44,792 nt of DNA from an uncultured Desulfovibrionaceae bacterium (GCA_944324045.1 CALUUT010000008.1:1-44792); one strand, 5' to 3'; shown: positions 1 through 8,307, counted from the first letter of the stretch. Notes: generated from the sequence alone by a model not told the origin. Translations and numbers: made by a program.

Positions 1-256
1 CCAACGCATCCGCGATATACCCAAGCAGCGGAGAACGTCCCCACAAAGCCTCCGCCGCGCCGGCGACCGTCTCTTCCAGCCAGACAACGGCGCACCCTTG
101 CCCTTCGGCCTGCAAAACAAGAGCGTGAAGCCCGGCGAGCCAGTCGCGCCAGAGTTCTGCAATCCAGCCGGCAAGCTCTTCGTCAAGCTCCATATGGATA
201 TGGTCCGCGAATTTTTTCAGATCCAGCGTCGGAGTCAACGCATAACGCCGTATCAT
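1..256 (-). CDS. Hypothetical protein, N-terminal part only
   Basis: The minus strand reads open from an ATG at 256-254 to the window edge, giving 85 residues without a stop. The protein begins MIRRYALTPTLDL and is rich in Trp, Leu and acidic residues (LDEELAGWIAELWRDWLAG around residues 24-42), which suggests amphipathic helices. An AAGGAGG-type ribosome site lies about 12 bases upstream, slightly far for ideal spacing. The gene is divergent from the small gene at 379, with about 120 bases between them. I do not recognise the family and the C-terminus is outside the window, so no function is proposed. Coherent codon usage and the ribosome site support a real gene. Confidence 0.6.
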   Translation of the reverse strand, partial: MIRRYALTPTLDLKKFADHIHMELDEELAGWIAELWRDWLAGLHALVLQAEGQGCAVVWLEETVAGAAEALWGRSPLLGYIADAL

Positions 257-378
257 GAGCCGCCCCGCCTCCTTATTATATCTGCCCCGGACGCACCGCA
301 GTCGCCGCAAAAGGGCATGTTATGGGTTTACTTGAACAGATTGCTAACATATACTGAACAACGGAACAGGAGGCAGCC

Positions 379-654
379 ATGGATGTTCCGGAAAAACAAG
401 CGTATATAATGGAATTTCCGCCGTTTGACGCCTGGCGGGGCATTCCGGATGAAGTACGGCCGCCAAAAGACATTGAGGAAGCGATCAAACGCTCCATTGC
501 GGAAATAAAAGAAAAGCACCAGGCGAAACTTGTCAAGGATTCTCGTGAAATGCTCCGTCTGGGGCAGAGATTTTCCGCGCAGGAAAATATCCGGCATCAT
601 CCCATGGCAAACGTGTATGATCTGCGCGGCCGGGTGCTCATGGCGCAAACATAA
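379..654 (+). CDS. Small hypothetical protein (91 aa)
   Basis: This 91-residue protein starts at an ATG preceded by a clear AGGAGG site six bases upstream. It has no signal peptide or membrane segment. The middle (about residues 30-60, DIEEAIKRSIAEIKEKHQAK) is highly charged and likely a single long helix, flanked by an aromatic/proline N-terminus (EFPPFDAW). I do not recognise the family. It is followed 35 bases later by the gene at 690 on the same strand, so the two may be cotranscribed. The strong ribosome site supports expression; the function is unknown. Confidence 0.6.
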   Translation: MDVPEKQAYIMEFPPFDAWRGIPDEVRPPKDIEEAIKRSIAEIKEKHQAKLVKDSREMLRLGQRFSAQENIRHHPMANVYDLRGRVLMAQT

Positions 655-689
655 CAACGCGCGGTCCTGTCTTTTTTACGAGGATACCC

Positions 690-1067
690 ATGAAAAACAC
701 CCTGGACAAGGTGCAATTGCCCTTGCGCATCCGGTATAACTATGAAGAAGCCCCCAATGCGGCCCTGAATTACGCCCATGGCGTTTGGGGCGGCATCAAC
801 CAGCAAGGCGAGATAGAAATGAACTTCTATCTTGAAAGCGACACAATGCCCAAGTACTCGGAACGGCTGATCGAGCCGGATGGCTCCTATGGCCAGGAAG
901 AATGCCCGTCGGACGAATCCGTCAAAATGATAACGCGGCGCATCCACACGAGAGTTCTTTTCAACTATCACACGGCAAAGGCCATTCTTGAATGGTTGGA
1001 AGAACGCATTGAAGCGATGGAAATGGAAGGGGACATGTTCATGAACGAAAGCGGCCTTGAGCAATAG
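690..1067 (+). CDS. Hypothetical protein, resembles DUF3467
   Basis: A 125-residue soluble protein with a GAGG site just upstream of its ATG. The N-terminal half has the feel of a beta sheet (LRIRYNYEEAPN ... EIEMNFYLESD), and the C-terminal part has an Arg-rich strand followed by a helix (HTRVLFNYHTAKAILEWLEE, about residues 88-107). This strand-then-helix arrangement resembles DUF3467 proteins, which end in a similar pattern, but the match is by eye and weak. No catalytic residues are evident. It converges with murJ, and a hairpin terminator lies between them. Confidence 0.6.
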   Translation: MKNTLDKVQLPLRIRYNYEEAPNAALNYAHGVWGGINQQGEIEMNFYLESDTMPKYSERLIEPDGSYGQEECPSDESVKMITRRIHTRVLFNYHTAKAILEWLEERIEAMEMEGDMFMNESGLEQ

Positions 1068-1153
1068 CGGCATGTATGCCGCCGCAGGGCGCGCGTCTTT
1101 TTTTTACAAAACGGATGCCGCAAACGGGCGGCGCGCATCCCGCCCTGCGGCAG

Positions 1154-1177
1154 AAAAAACGGGGCGCGCCCTTTTTT
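1154..1177. terminator. Bidirectional hairpin terminator between convergent genes
   Basis: AAAAAA (1154-1159) and TTTTTT (1172-1177) flank a GC core GGG-CGCG-CCC (1162-1171), giving a stem that works on either strand. It lies just beyond the murJ stop (1182) and downstream of the gene ending at 1067. The TTTTTTCCC part can alternatively pair with GGGAAAAAA at 1185-1193, giving a competing hairpin that overlaps the murJ stop. A further 11-bp inverted repeat (1081-1091 with 1141-1151) lies just upstream. Confidence 0.7.
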
Positions 1178-1181
1178 CCCA

Positions 1182-2762
1182 TCAGGGAAAAAACCGGCGG
1201 CCAAGACGGCCGGGCACTCTCCCGGACAAGGGCGCAAGGAGCGAGGGCGCGAACTTTCCGGCTACAGGAAGATATATCAGCGCAAAAACAATTCCGCCCA
1301 CTGCCAGCGTGCAGAAACTCCCGACAAGAGGCGTCGCGTCAAGCCATTTTTCCACTCCCAGCATGACCGGCGCGCTTACGCAAAGCGCCGGCGCCGTACA
1401 GGCAAGGGCTTTGCAGAAATGCGCGCCCATGCCGGCCAACGCGCCCTGGCCATATCGCGAACGCCACCGCCAGCCAAGCAAAAACGCATAGGCCGCCACG
1501 CCGGCCGCTCCCGTCATGGCCACGCCGGCCGCTCCGTATTTTCGGGAAAGCAGCCAGTAAAGCGGAAGCATGAAAAGAGTCGCCACGGTTCCAACGAGCG
1601 CGGGCGTCAGCGTATTCTGCCGCGCGTAAAAAGCGCGGCCAAGCATCTGCTGAATGCCCCAGAAGGCCACGCTAAGCAGCATAAGCTGTAAAAGCGCGCC
1701 GGTTTCCAGAGCATTGGACACAGAAAAATCGCCCTGCTGATAAATGAGTCTGACCAGGGGCGCGGCCCCCAGAATCATCCACGCCGACAGGGGAATGAGC
1801 ACGGAAAGCACGTTGCGCAGCGCGTTTTGCAATGTCTCGTCAAAGCGAATGTAGTCCTTACGGGCCATAAGTTCGGCTAAAAACGGAAAACTGGCCACGC
1901 CTGCGGCCTGCGCCACAACGCCCACCGGGACAAGCATCAGCCGGCGCGCGTAGTTCAGCATGCTTACGGCGCCGGCGCCGACCATGCTTCCAAAAACGCG
2001 ATTGAACTGCTCGTCAAGGGCCACAAGAGACTGGCCCAGGGCAAGCGGCAAAGCAAGCCACAACAGTTTTTTAAGCAGGGGATGGTATAGCGTAAAACGT
2101 AAATGCAGCCCGCCTTCACAAACGGCGCAAAGAGGAAGGACGAAACTTCCCAAAAAGGCCCCTATCAGCACGCCCCAGCAAAACCCTTCCATCCCCGGAC
2201 GTTCAAAAAAACGGGCGAACGCAAGCCCTGCGAGAATAATGCAACCGTTATAAATAAGCGGCGTCAGGGCGGGCACGGTGAACTGTTTGCGCAGATACAG
2301 CATTGCCGTCAGACAGGCGCCCGGCAAAAAACAAACCTGGGCCGGCAGGATAATCCGCATGAAAAGGGCGAGCCGGGCGCTTGCATGCGCATCAAACCCA
2401 GGCGCGGCGATTCGCGCAAAAGCGGCGGCCTTGACGAAAGCGATCAGACTGACCAGGGCTATGGCGATAACGACCCACCAGAATACCGCGGAAAAAAATT
2501 TCCAGCCGTCTTCTTCGTCTTTGGCGAAACATGCGGACAGAAGGGGAATAAGCGTAACGGAGAAATAGCCGCCGGCAAGAAGATAATTAATGAAATCCGG
2601 AATGACGAACGCCGCGAAATAAATGTCGGATTCGACTGACGCGCCGTGCGTATAGGAAATGACCTTGTCGCGGAACAGGCCCATGAAGCGGGACAGAAAA
2701 ACAGAGCCGCCCATAAGCAGCGCCGCTATCCCCATGTGCTGGCGGCGGGTCAAAAAACTCAT
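1182..2762 (-). CDS. murJ: MurJ/MviN lipid II flippase
   Basis: MurJ flips the undecaprenyl-linked peptidoglycan precursor lipid II across the inner membrane. The 526-residue length and roughly 14 hydrophobic segments fit the MOP-superfamily flippases. Near the N-terminus the family signature appears as LSRFMGLFRD, with Arg25 and Arg31 matching arginines known to be essential in E. coli MurJ. The sequence GRAFYARQNTLTP in the C-terminal half is also typical. The start ATG overlaps the stop of the upstream split-barrel gene by four bases (ATGA), so translation is probably coupled. It ends at the bidirectional terminator at 1154-1177. Identification is confident from overall similarity and signature residues. 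Confidence 0.95.
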   Translation of the reverse strand: MSFLTRRQHMGIAALLMGGSVFLSRFMGLFRDKVISYTHGASVESDIYFAAFVIPDFINYLLAGGYFSVTLIPLLSACFAKDEEDGWKFFSAVFWWVVIAIALVSLIAFVKAAAFARIAAPGFDAHASARLALFMRIILPAQVCFLPGACLTAMLYLRKQFTVPALTPLIYNGCIILAGLAFARFFERPGMEGFCWGVLIGAFLGSFVLPLCAVCEGGLHLRFTLYHPLLKKLLWLALPLALGQSLVALDEQFNRVFGSMVGAGAVSMLNYARRLMLVPVGVVAQAAGVASFPFLAELMARKDYIRFDETLQNALRNVLSVLIPLSAWMILGAAPLVRLIYQQGDFSVSNALETGALLQLMLLSVAFWGIQQMLGRAFYARQNTLTPALVGTVATLFMLPLYWLLSRKYGAAGVAMTGAAGVAAYAFLLGWRWRSRYGQGALAGMGAHFCKALACTAPALCVSAPVMLGVEKWLDATPLVGSFCTLAVGGIVFALIYLPVAGKFAPSLLAPLSGRVPGRLGRRFFP

Positions 2763-3262
2763 ACGGACTCTTTTCCGGAAAAGACATCCACGCGGCTTCG
2801 CTTTATGCTTGCAGCGTGAATCCGTATGCGCAACATGACGGTTTTTTGCATGACATCGGAACTGATTTTCAGATTTTTTCCAGAGCCGCCCAGACCGTAT
2901 TGGTCAAGAAGCACATCCATCGCATGCTTGCGCAATGTCTCATCCTCAAGGATTTCCGCTGTCCCTTCCATCAAGACACTGTCAAAATCCATGGCATACC
3001 GGCAGGCGAGCGCGCCGTCGCCCTTAAAGCCAAGCCCTCTTGTCAAAACGGCGTTCAGGCAGACTTTCGGATTTTTTTTCAAAATATCGAGCTTTCGGCC
3101 TTCAGGCGCGCAATGAACATAAAGAACGCCGGGCTCATGGCCAAAATTCACAGGCACAAGATACGGGCTTCCATCCTCCCCGCACATCGCCATGCTCACA
3201 TATTCGACGCGGTCAAGGATGTCTGCCGCTTCATTCCAGTCGCAACCATGATGCGTCGCCAA
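2759..3262 (-). CDS. Pyridoxamine 5'-phosphate oxidase-family flavin-binding protein
   Basis: A 167-residue protein of the PNPOx-like split beta-barrel (FMN-binding) superfamily, closest in feel to NimA-type proteins. Typical elements are VEYVSMAMCGEDGSPYLVPVNF in the first half, then LYVHCAPEGRKLDILKKNPKV. The preferred start is TTG at 3262-3260, because GGGAGGAG sits five bases before it; a longer frame to 3331 has no comparable ribosome site. A nearby ATG is out of frame. The gene overlaps murJ by four bases and is probably cotranscribed with it. The substrate is not predictable; members range from nitroimidazole reductases to heme- or F420-binding proteins. Confidence 0.8.
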   Translation of the reverse strand: MATHHGCDWNEAADILDRVEYVSMAMCGEDGSPYLVPVNFGHEPGVLYVHCAPEGRKLDILKKNPKVCLNAVLTRGLGFKGDGALACRYAMDFDSVLMEGTAEILEDETLRKHAMDVLLDQYGLGGSGKNLKISSDVMQKTVMLRIRIHAASIKRSRVDVFSGKESV

Positions 3263-3477
3263 GCGCTCTCCTCCCGACTTGAATGCGTGCCGTACGAGCC
3301 AAAGTGAAATGAAAAAACGCCGTTTCCACAATCACGAAATGTATGGCGCACTTTTATGCAGTATACTGCCAAAAAGCGACGCAGGCAAGCGCGCAAAAAC
3401 GCATCAAATTCGCTTGAACCTCCAAAACTTTTGATTTACGGTGACGCTCTACAACAATTTCCGATCAGGAGCTTGGC

Positions 3478-4560
3478 ATGAACATACGTTATGAGTTGTT
3501 GGCCCCGGCCGACAGAAAAAAACTTCCCAATTGCGTGTCCGACATGCCTTTTGGCGCGTTGCGCACCAATCACATGTTTCTCGTGGACTACCTAGACGGA
3601 GAATGGCGCGATGCCCGCATCGTGCCCTATGGCCCCATTCCCCTGATGCCCGGCGCCGTCGCTTTGCACTACGGACAGGCCATTTTTGAAGGCGCCAAAG
3701 CATTCCGCCATCCGGACGGCGAAATTTATCTCTGGCGCTTTGAAAAAAATGCTGAGCGAATCAATCACTCCGCCAGAAACATCTGCATGGCCGAAATACC
3801 GGAAGACATGCAGCAGGAAGCCGTGGAACGGCTCATCGACGTGGAGCGCGAATGGTGCCCGGTCGAGCCGGAATCGGCCCTGTATATCCGTCCGTTCATG
3901 TTTGGAACCCAGGATATTCTCGGCGTGCGCCCCAGCGACAGCTATACCTACTGCATTATGCTTTCGCCCTGCGGTCCCTATTACAAAGGCGGATTTTCGA
4001 AAAGCCTCGAATTGCTCATTACCTGCAAATACCACAGAGCCGTATCCGGCGGAACCGGCACCTCAAAGGTCGCGGGCAACTACGCGGCCTCCCTGCTCCC
4101 CGCTGAATATGCGCACAGCCAGGGAGCGGACCAGGTCTTGTATCTTGACTGCACGAATACCTATCTGGAAGAAGTGGGCACAATGAATCATTATCATGTG
4201 CTCAAAGATGGAACCTTTATCATTCCCGAATTTTCAGACAGCATTCTCAAGTCCATCACCTCATCCACGGTTCTTGAGCTGGCCGCCGCCGGGAAAGTCA
4301 AGGCGCGGCAGGAGCATATCCGCCTTGACAGCTTCATTGAAGGCGTCAAGTCAGGCGAAATCATCGAAGCCGGCGGACTCGGCACAGCCGCCGTGGTCAG
4401 CCCGGTCGGAAAATACATTCTTGAAGACGGGACCGTCGTCACGGTCGGCGATGGAAGAGTCGGAGAGCATACGCGAAACCTCTATGAGCTGTATAACGGC
4501 ATGCAAACAGGAAAAATCCCAGCCCCGGCAGGCTGGCTGAAAAAGGTCGGCCGTTTTTAG
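3478..4560 (+). CDS. ilvE: Branched-chain amino acid aminotransferase (class IV, type II)
   Basis: This enzyme interconverts leucine, isoleucine and valine with their 2-oxo acids using pyridoxal phosphate and glutamate. The 360-residue length fits the longer type II BCATs. Characteristic segments are YGQAIFEGAKAFR (about residues 64-76), YIRPFMFG, and GGTGTSKVAGNYA with the predicted PLP lysine at about 197; near the C-terminus LEEVGTMNHYHV and GLGTAAVVSPVG are conserved. An AGGAG site precedes the ATG. The gene is divergent from the split-barrel gene, with about 215 bases of shared upstream region. It stands alone, not in an ilv operon here. Confidence 0.95.
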   Translation: MNIRYELLAPADRKKLPNCVSDMPFGALRTNHMFLVDYLDGEWRDARIVPYGPIPLMPGAVALHYGQAIFEGAKAFRHPDGEIYLWRFEKNAERINHSARNICMAEIPEDMQQEAVERLIDVEREWCPVEPESALYIRPFMFGTQDILGVRPSDSYTYCIMLSPCGPYYKGGFSKSLELLITCKYHRAVSGGTGTSKVAGNYAASLLPAEYAHSQGADQVLYLDCTNTYLEEVGTMNHYHVLKDGTFIIPEFSDSILKSITSSTVLELAAAGKVKARQEHIRLDSFIEGVKSGEIIEAGGLGTAAVVSPVGKYILEDGTVVTVGDGRVGEHTRNLYELYNGMQTGKIPAPAGWLKKVGRF

Positions 4561-4605
4561 AGATATAATGACGCCGTTTGCAGGCTTTTTTCCGTTTTTA
4601 ACCAT

Positions 4606-4675
4606 GCCCGTTTTTCGCGCCCCCTTTTTGAGCCGGAAAACCTCCGAATCTCAAAGAGATGCGCGAAAAACGGGC
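4606..4675. repeat. Perfect 15-bp inverted repeat with 40-base spacer
   Basis: GCCCGTTTTTCGCGC at 4606-4620 is exactly complementary to GCGCGAAAAACGGGC at 4661-4675. It lies in the 203-base gap between the convergent genes ilvE and purM. It could fold into a long stem that ends both transcripts, although the loop is unusually large and no U-tract follows directly. Other short A/T runs in the gap (4721-4733) may contribute to termination. Confidence 0.7.
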
Positions 4676-4763
4676 GTTACAGCAAAAATGCCCTGAAGCG
4701 CGCTTTTTACGCCTCTGCGCTCTTAAAAAAAAGACGCACAGCATTTCAAAGAAACGCCGCGTA

Positions 4764-5816
4764 TCAGGAAAACTGAACAGCCACCTGATCTTCCTTATCC
4801 TGGCGCAGTCTGATTGAGCCTATCTTCCAGGCCGGCTGAGCCATGGCGTCCAGACGGCTTAAAACGTCAGCCTCATCGTCTTTGGAAACAATTAATATAT
4901 AGCCGATGCCGCAGTTGAAAATTTCCAGCATTTCATCCCAGCCAAGCGCCCCCTGCTCCTTTATCCACTGAAAAACCGGCGGCATATCCCAGGCGCCGAA
5001 TTCAATCTGCGCGACGACGCCGGCCGGAAGCACGCGCGGAATATTATGGTAAAAACCGCCGCCGGTTATGTGCACCATCCCCTTGATGGTCAGATCGCGC
5101 ATCAGGCTTTTGACGACATCGGCATAAATGATGGTAGGCGCCATCAACACCTCGCACACGGTTTTATCCGTGCCCGGAAACGTATCGTCCCTGGAAAGCC
5201 CGCTTTGCCGCAAAAGCTTTCGGACCAAAGAATATCCGTTGGAATGAATCCCGGAAGACCCAAGGCCGATAACGACGTCGCCCACGCTGACCGACGAGCC
5301 GTCGACAATCGCATGATTGTCGACGATTCCCACGCAAAAACCGGCAAGGTCGTATTCCCCTTCAGGATACATGCTCGGCATTTCGGCTGTTTCTCCACCC
5401 AAAAGCGCGCAACCGGACCGGCGGCACCCTTCGGCGACGCCTGCGACGACTCTGGCCGCCGTTTCCACGTCAAGCTTTCCGGTCGCGAAATAATCCAGAA
5501 AAAACAATGGCCTTGCGCCCTGAACAATGATATCGTTCACGCTCATGGCCACAAGGTCGATGCCGACGGTGTCATGGCAGTCAAAGGCAAACGCAAGTTT
5601 GAGCTTGGTCCCCACTCCATCTGTGGAGGACACCAAGATCGGCTCTTTCATTCCGGACAAATCCGGCTTAAAAAGACCACCGAATCCCCCTATGTCCGAC
5701 ACGACGCCATTAATACTCGTGGACTTGACCATGGCTTTTATGCGGTCAACCAGCGCGTTGCCGGCATTGATATCTACCCCGGCTTCGGTATAAGCGCGGG
5801 AACGGTCAGAATTCAT
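4764..5816 (-). CDS. purM: Phosphoribosylformylglycinamidine cyclo-ligase (AIR synthetase)
   Basis: PurM closes the imidazole ring of AIR from FGAM using ATP, the fifth step of purine synthesis. The 350-residue length is standard. Recognisable signatures are YTEAGVDINAGNALVDRIK at the N-terminus, STDGVGTKLKLA (nucleotide-binding region, about residues 64-75), MSVNDIIVQGARPLFFLDY, GCALLGGETAEMP, and near the C-terminus EMLEIFNCGIGYILIV. AAGGAG lies a few bases before the ATG. It converges with ilvE and is divergent from the small secreted protein at 5897. No other pur genes are in the window. Confidence 0.97.
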   Translation of the reverse strand: MNSDRSRAYTEAGVDINAGNALVDRIKAMVKSTSINGVVSDIGGFGGLFKPDLSGMKEPILVSSTDGVGTKLKLAFAFDCHDTVGIDLVAMSVNDIIVQGARPLFFLDYFATGKLDVETAARVVAGVAEGCRRSGCALLGGETAEMPSMYPEGEYDLAGFCVGIVDNHAIVDGSSVSVGDVVIGLGSSGIHSNGYSLVRKLLRQSGLSRDDTFPGTDKTVCEVLMAPTIIYADVVKSLMRDLTIKGMVHITGGGFYHNIPRVLPAGVVAQIEFGAWDMPPVFQWIKEQGALGWDEMLEIFNCGIGYILIVSKDDEADVLSRLDAMAQPAWKIGSIRLRQDKEDQVAVQFS

Positions 5817-5896
5817 CCTGCACTCCTTGCTTTTGCATACGCTTTGAAAAGAGAACCATTTTAGTTCTTTGCCGGACTGAGCGCAAGAGGTGATTC

Positions 5897-6193
5897 ATGA
5901 ACAAAAAAATATTCTTCATCGCGCTTGCATGCGCAATTCAGCTTTTTTCATGCATGACATGCGCCCAAACAGCAATCGAATCAAGCGAGAACAGCGTCAG
6001 CATCCTGAAAAGCGAACCGGGAGAAGATGAAATCATGAGCGTTGAAAGCAAGAAGAATCCGGAAACCCAGGAAAACGCCCCGCCCATGGTCATCTACCCG
6101 GAAATAGCCCTGCCGTTGAACAATTACGGCCCTGGCGCTCCGCCTTACCCCTATCCGGAAGGCAAACCGCATCCTCGTCCCCAAAGGCGCTGA
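5897..6193 (+). CDS. Small secreted protein or lipoprotein with Pro-rich tail
   Basis: A 98-residue protein with a basic start (MNKKIFF), a hydrophobic stretch to about residue 18 and then LFSCMTCAQ. The LFSC could be a lipobox, though Phe at -2 is unusual; the Cys at MTC is another possibility, or ordinary signal peptidase cleavage after TCA. The mature part is acidic and then becomes Pro/Tyr-rich (GPGAPPYPYPEGKPHPRPQ), with no known domain. A GAGGTG ribosome site precedes the ATG. The stop is one base before the amrS start (TGATATG), so the two are probably translated together. Function unknown. Confidence 0.65.
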   Translation: MNKKIFFIALACAIQLFSCMTCAQTAIESSENSVSILKSEPGEDEIMSVESKKNPETQENAPPMVIYPEIALPLNNYGPGAPPYPYPEGKPHPRPQRR

Positions 6194-6194
6194 T

Positions 6195-7214
6195 ATGGCG
6201 GACTCCATCGCTCAGTTATGGGATTCAAAAGACCGCAATGCAGCGGCATGCCGCTTATGCCGGCATGCCTGCACGCTTTTGCCCGGACAATGGGGACTGT
6301 GCGGCGTACGGCATAATGTAAACGGCACGCTCTATACGACGACGGCGGACAGGGTCGCGGCAGCCAATCTTGATCCGGTTGAAAAAAAGCCTCTCTACCA
6401 CTTCCTGCCCGGAACCCGCACCTTCTCAATCGGAACGGAAGGCTGCAACTTTGCCTGCGGATTCTGCCAGAATCATGCGCTTTCGCAAACCGTCAAGACC
6501 TCGCGCAGGATGAGCGCGGGAACCGCGGTCACGCCGGAAGGCATTGTGGAAGCGGCCGGCGGCTGCGGCGCGCGCAGTCTTTCCTACACCTATTCCGAAC
6601 CGACCATTTTCTTTGAGCTCGTCAAGGGCTGCGCGGAGCAGGCTTTGCGGCGCGGATTAAAAAATATTCTGGTTTCCAATGGCTATGAGAGCAGGCCCTG
6701 TCTTGAGGCGCTTGGCCCGCTCATCCAGGCCGCGAATTTTGATTTAAAGGCCTTTTCCGATGCCTTTTATCAAAAAATCTGCAACGCCCGCCTTGCGCCG
6801 GTTCTTGATACGCTGCGCTTCGCCAAAAAACTGGGATGGTGGATTGAAATCACAACCCTGCTCATTCCCGCCGTCAATGACGCCCCAAAGGAACTTGACG
6901 GACTCTCCTCGTTTATCCGCGATGAACTTGGGGCGGATACCCCCTGGCATATTTCGCGATACAGACCGGAATATCTTTTTACTGTTCCGCCCACACAGAC
7001 GGCCCGCCTTGAACAGGCGGCGGAGATCGGCAAGAAAAACGGATTGCGTCACGTCTACATCGGCAACGTGCCTGGGCACCCGCTCAATCATACCTATTGT
7101 TCCACATGCGGCGCATTGCTGGTCAAACGCGACGGGTACCATACGACGCTTCCAAAAAGCAAAATCTGCCCTGTATGCGCAACCGCGCTTCCAGGCGTAG
7201 GATGGCCGGAATGA
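6195..7214 (+). CDS. amrS: AmmeMemoRadiSam-system radical SAM protein AmrS
   Basis: This is a radical S-adenosylmethionine enzyme of the AmrS family (339 residues). The SAM-cluster motif is CNFACGFC, with Cys84, Cys88 and Cys91, matching CX3CX2C. An N-terminal Cys cluster (CRLCRHAC ... GLCGVR, near residues 16-40) is characteristic of AmrS. The C-terminus has a second two-CXXC zinc-ribbon-like set (CSTCG ... CPVC). AmrS proteins usually occur with AMMECR1 and Memo partners; neither is visible here. The gene overlaps the adenosyltransferase at 7211 by four bases and follows the small secreted protein almost without a gap. The reaction of the family is not firmly established to my knowledge. 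Confidence 0.88.
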   Translation: MADSIAQLWDSKDRNAAACRLCRHACTLLPGQWGLCGVRHNVNGTLYTTTADRVAAANLDPVEKKPLYHFLPGTRTFSIGTEGCNFACGFCQNHALSQTVKTSRRMSAGTAVTPEGIVEAAGGCGARSLSYTYSEPTIFFELVKGCAEQALRRGLKNILVSNGYESRPCLEALGPLIQAANFDLKAFSDAFYQKICNARLAPVLDTLRFAKKLGWWIEITTLLIPAVNDAPKELDGLSSFIRDELGADTPWHISRYRPEYLFTVPPTQTARLEQAAEIGKKNGLRHVYIGNVPGHPLNHTYCSTCGALLVKRDGYHTTLPKSKICPVCATALPGVGWPE

Positions 7215-7717
7215 TCGTCATTTACACCGGAAACGGCAAAGGCAAAACATCCGCCTGCATCGGCCATGCCGTCAGGGCTGCGGGCCATGGCATTCCCGTC
7301 GCCTTTGGGCAGTTCATCAAACGATACGGCTGCGCAGGCGAACAAGCATTTCTCCATAATCTTCTCAAGACGCGATTCCATGCAAAAGGGAAAGGATTTC
7401 TTTTTAAGCGCCAAGAAGATATGGAGCAGCATCAAAAAGCCGCGCGAGAGCTTCTGGACTGGGCGTTGGACATGGTGAAGGAAGTCAAAATTCTGATTCT
7501 TGATGAAAGCCTCTACGCCCTGAACGCCGAACTTATTTCAAATGAAGACATAAAGCAGGTCATGGCGGCATGCGCTCAAAATGAAACGCATCTTGTCCTT
7601 TCCGGACGCTATGCGCCGGAATGGCTTATAGATGAAGCGGACACGGTCACGGAAATGCATCCTCTGAAACATGCCTTTTCCAAGGGCATTCCCGCCCAAA
7701 AGGGAATAGATTTCTAA
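7211..7717 (+). CDS. Cob(I)alamin adenosyltransferase, CobA/CobO/BtuR family
   Basis: A 168-residue P-loop protein that transfers the adenosyl group of ATP to reduced corrinoid, forming adenosylcobalamin precursors. The N-terminus MIVIYTGNGKGKTSA carries the family's Walker A (GNGKGKTS, residues 7-14), followed by FGQFIKRYG, ILILDESLYALN (Walker B-like) and LVLSGRYAPEWLIDEADTVTEM, all typical of CobA/BtuR. I choose the ATG at 7211 that overlaps the amrS stop (ATGA); an ATG at 7202 in the same frame is also possible. The adjacency to a radical SAM gene is suggestive but no corrinoid-dependent partner is visible here. The family is clear, the choice of symbol (cobA, cobO, btuR) less so. Confidence 0.9.
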   Translation: MIVIYTGNGKGKTSACIGHAVRAAGHGIPVAFGQFIKRYGCAGEQAFLHNLLKTRFHAKGKGFLFKRQEDMEQHQKAARELLDWALDMVKEVKILILDESLYALNAELISNEDIKQVMAACAQNETHLVLSGRYAPEWLIDEADTVTEMHPLKHAFSKGIPAQKGIDF

Positions 7718-7885
7718 CCTTCCGCCTCAGCCTGAAATCGGGATTCCGGCCGGCAGAGGCGTATGCGCCGCGCCGCAGGCGGGTTCCTGTTTCAACGCGG
7801 ATGTGCAAAAGCGCCTGTTCAGCATTCAAAAACCATGGCGGGGACAAACCACAGCCGCATCCGGAAAAAGTCCGGCGCCGCGGCC

Positions 7886-7914
7886 TTGCATATTCGCCAA
7901 CTTTAGTCTATTAC
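7886..7914 (+). promoter_or_regulatory. Possible tRNA-Pro promoter
   Basis: TTGCAT at 7886-7891 and TATTAC at 7909-7914 are separated by 17 bases and would start transcription around 7921, just before the tRNA. The -10 matches consensus at four positions and the -35 at only three. This is suggestive, not firm. Confidence 0.35.
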
Positions 7915-7929
7915 CTTGCGGATGGGCGT

Positions 7930-8006
7930 CGGAGAGTAGCGCAGCCTGGCAGCGCTCCTGCCTTGGGCGCAGGATGTCGCAGGTTCAAATCCTGTCTCTC
8001 CGACCA
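7930..8006 (+). tRNA. tRNA-Pro (anticodon UGG)
   Basis: A complete 77-base cloverleaf. The acceptor arm CGGAGAG (7930-7936) pairs with CTCTCCG (7996-8002), followed by A and an encoded CCA (8004-8006). The anticodon stem CCTGC/GCAGG encloses a seven-base loop CTTGGGC with TGG in the anticodon position, reading CCA and probably the other proline codons. The T-arm contains GGTTCAAATCC. A strong terminator follows ten bases later, so the gene is probably transcribed alone. Confidence 0.97.
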
Positions 8007-8015
8007 TTAGCCGCT

Positions 8016-8046
8016 AAAAAAGGAACCGCAGATGCGGTTCCTTTTT
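8016..8046 (+). terminator. Rho-independent terminator of tRNA-Pro
   Basis: A-rich left arm ending GGAACCGC (8022-8029), four-base loop AGAT, right arm GCGGTTCC (8034-8041) running into TTTTT. The A- and T-tracts extend the stem to 13 pairs. This is a textbook intrinsic terminator ten bases after the tRNA. Confidence 0.9.
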
Positions 8047-8196
8047 CTTTTCCCAAAAACGGCACGAAACCATCAGCCTGTTTCAGCGCGCAAGCTTCTC
8101 AGCATCGCAACCAAGTACATATTGACGGGCGCAGCGGCAAACGCCTACAGTGACCATACGCGGTTCACCGCCAACCCTAAATAAGGAGAATCATTT

Positions 8197-8307
8197 ATGC
8201 GCCTTGCCGCCATAACAATCCTTGTCTTCTGCCTTTTGACCATGCAGGCATGCGCCACAGTCAAAGCGTCCGGCACTCTGGAGCAGGGCATCGTCATTAC
8301 AGGATAA
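8197..8307 (+). CDS. Very small lipoprotein (36 aa)
   Basis: Reading from ATG at 8197 gives 36 residues: a short basic start (MRLAA), a hydrophobic stretch, then MQAC at residues 16-19 as a lipobox-like site. The predicted mature peptide is only about 18 residues (CATVKASG ... VITG). AAGGAG stands about nine bases upstream. It resembles entericidin-like mini-lipoproteins in layout only, not clearly in sequence. It is between the tRNA terminator and the convergent efflux gene. The good ribosome site and clean signal support it being real; function unknown. Confidence 0.6.
   Translation: MRLAAITILVFCLLTMQACATVKASGTLEQGIVITG

Noticed and set aside
597-1073. Minus-strand frame of 158 codons opposite 690-1067
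   Set aside because: The plus-strand gene has the ribosome site and coherent protein; the minus frame is a Phe/His-rich shadow.
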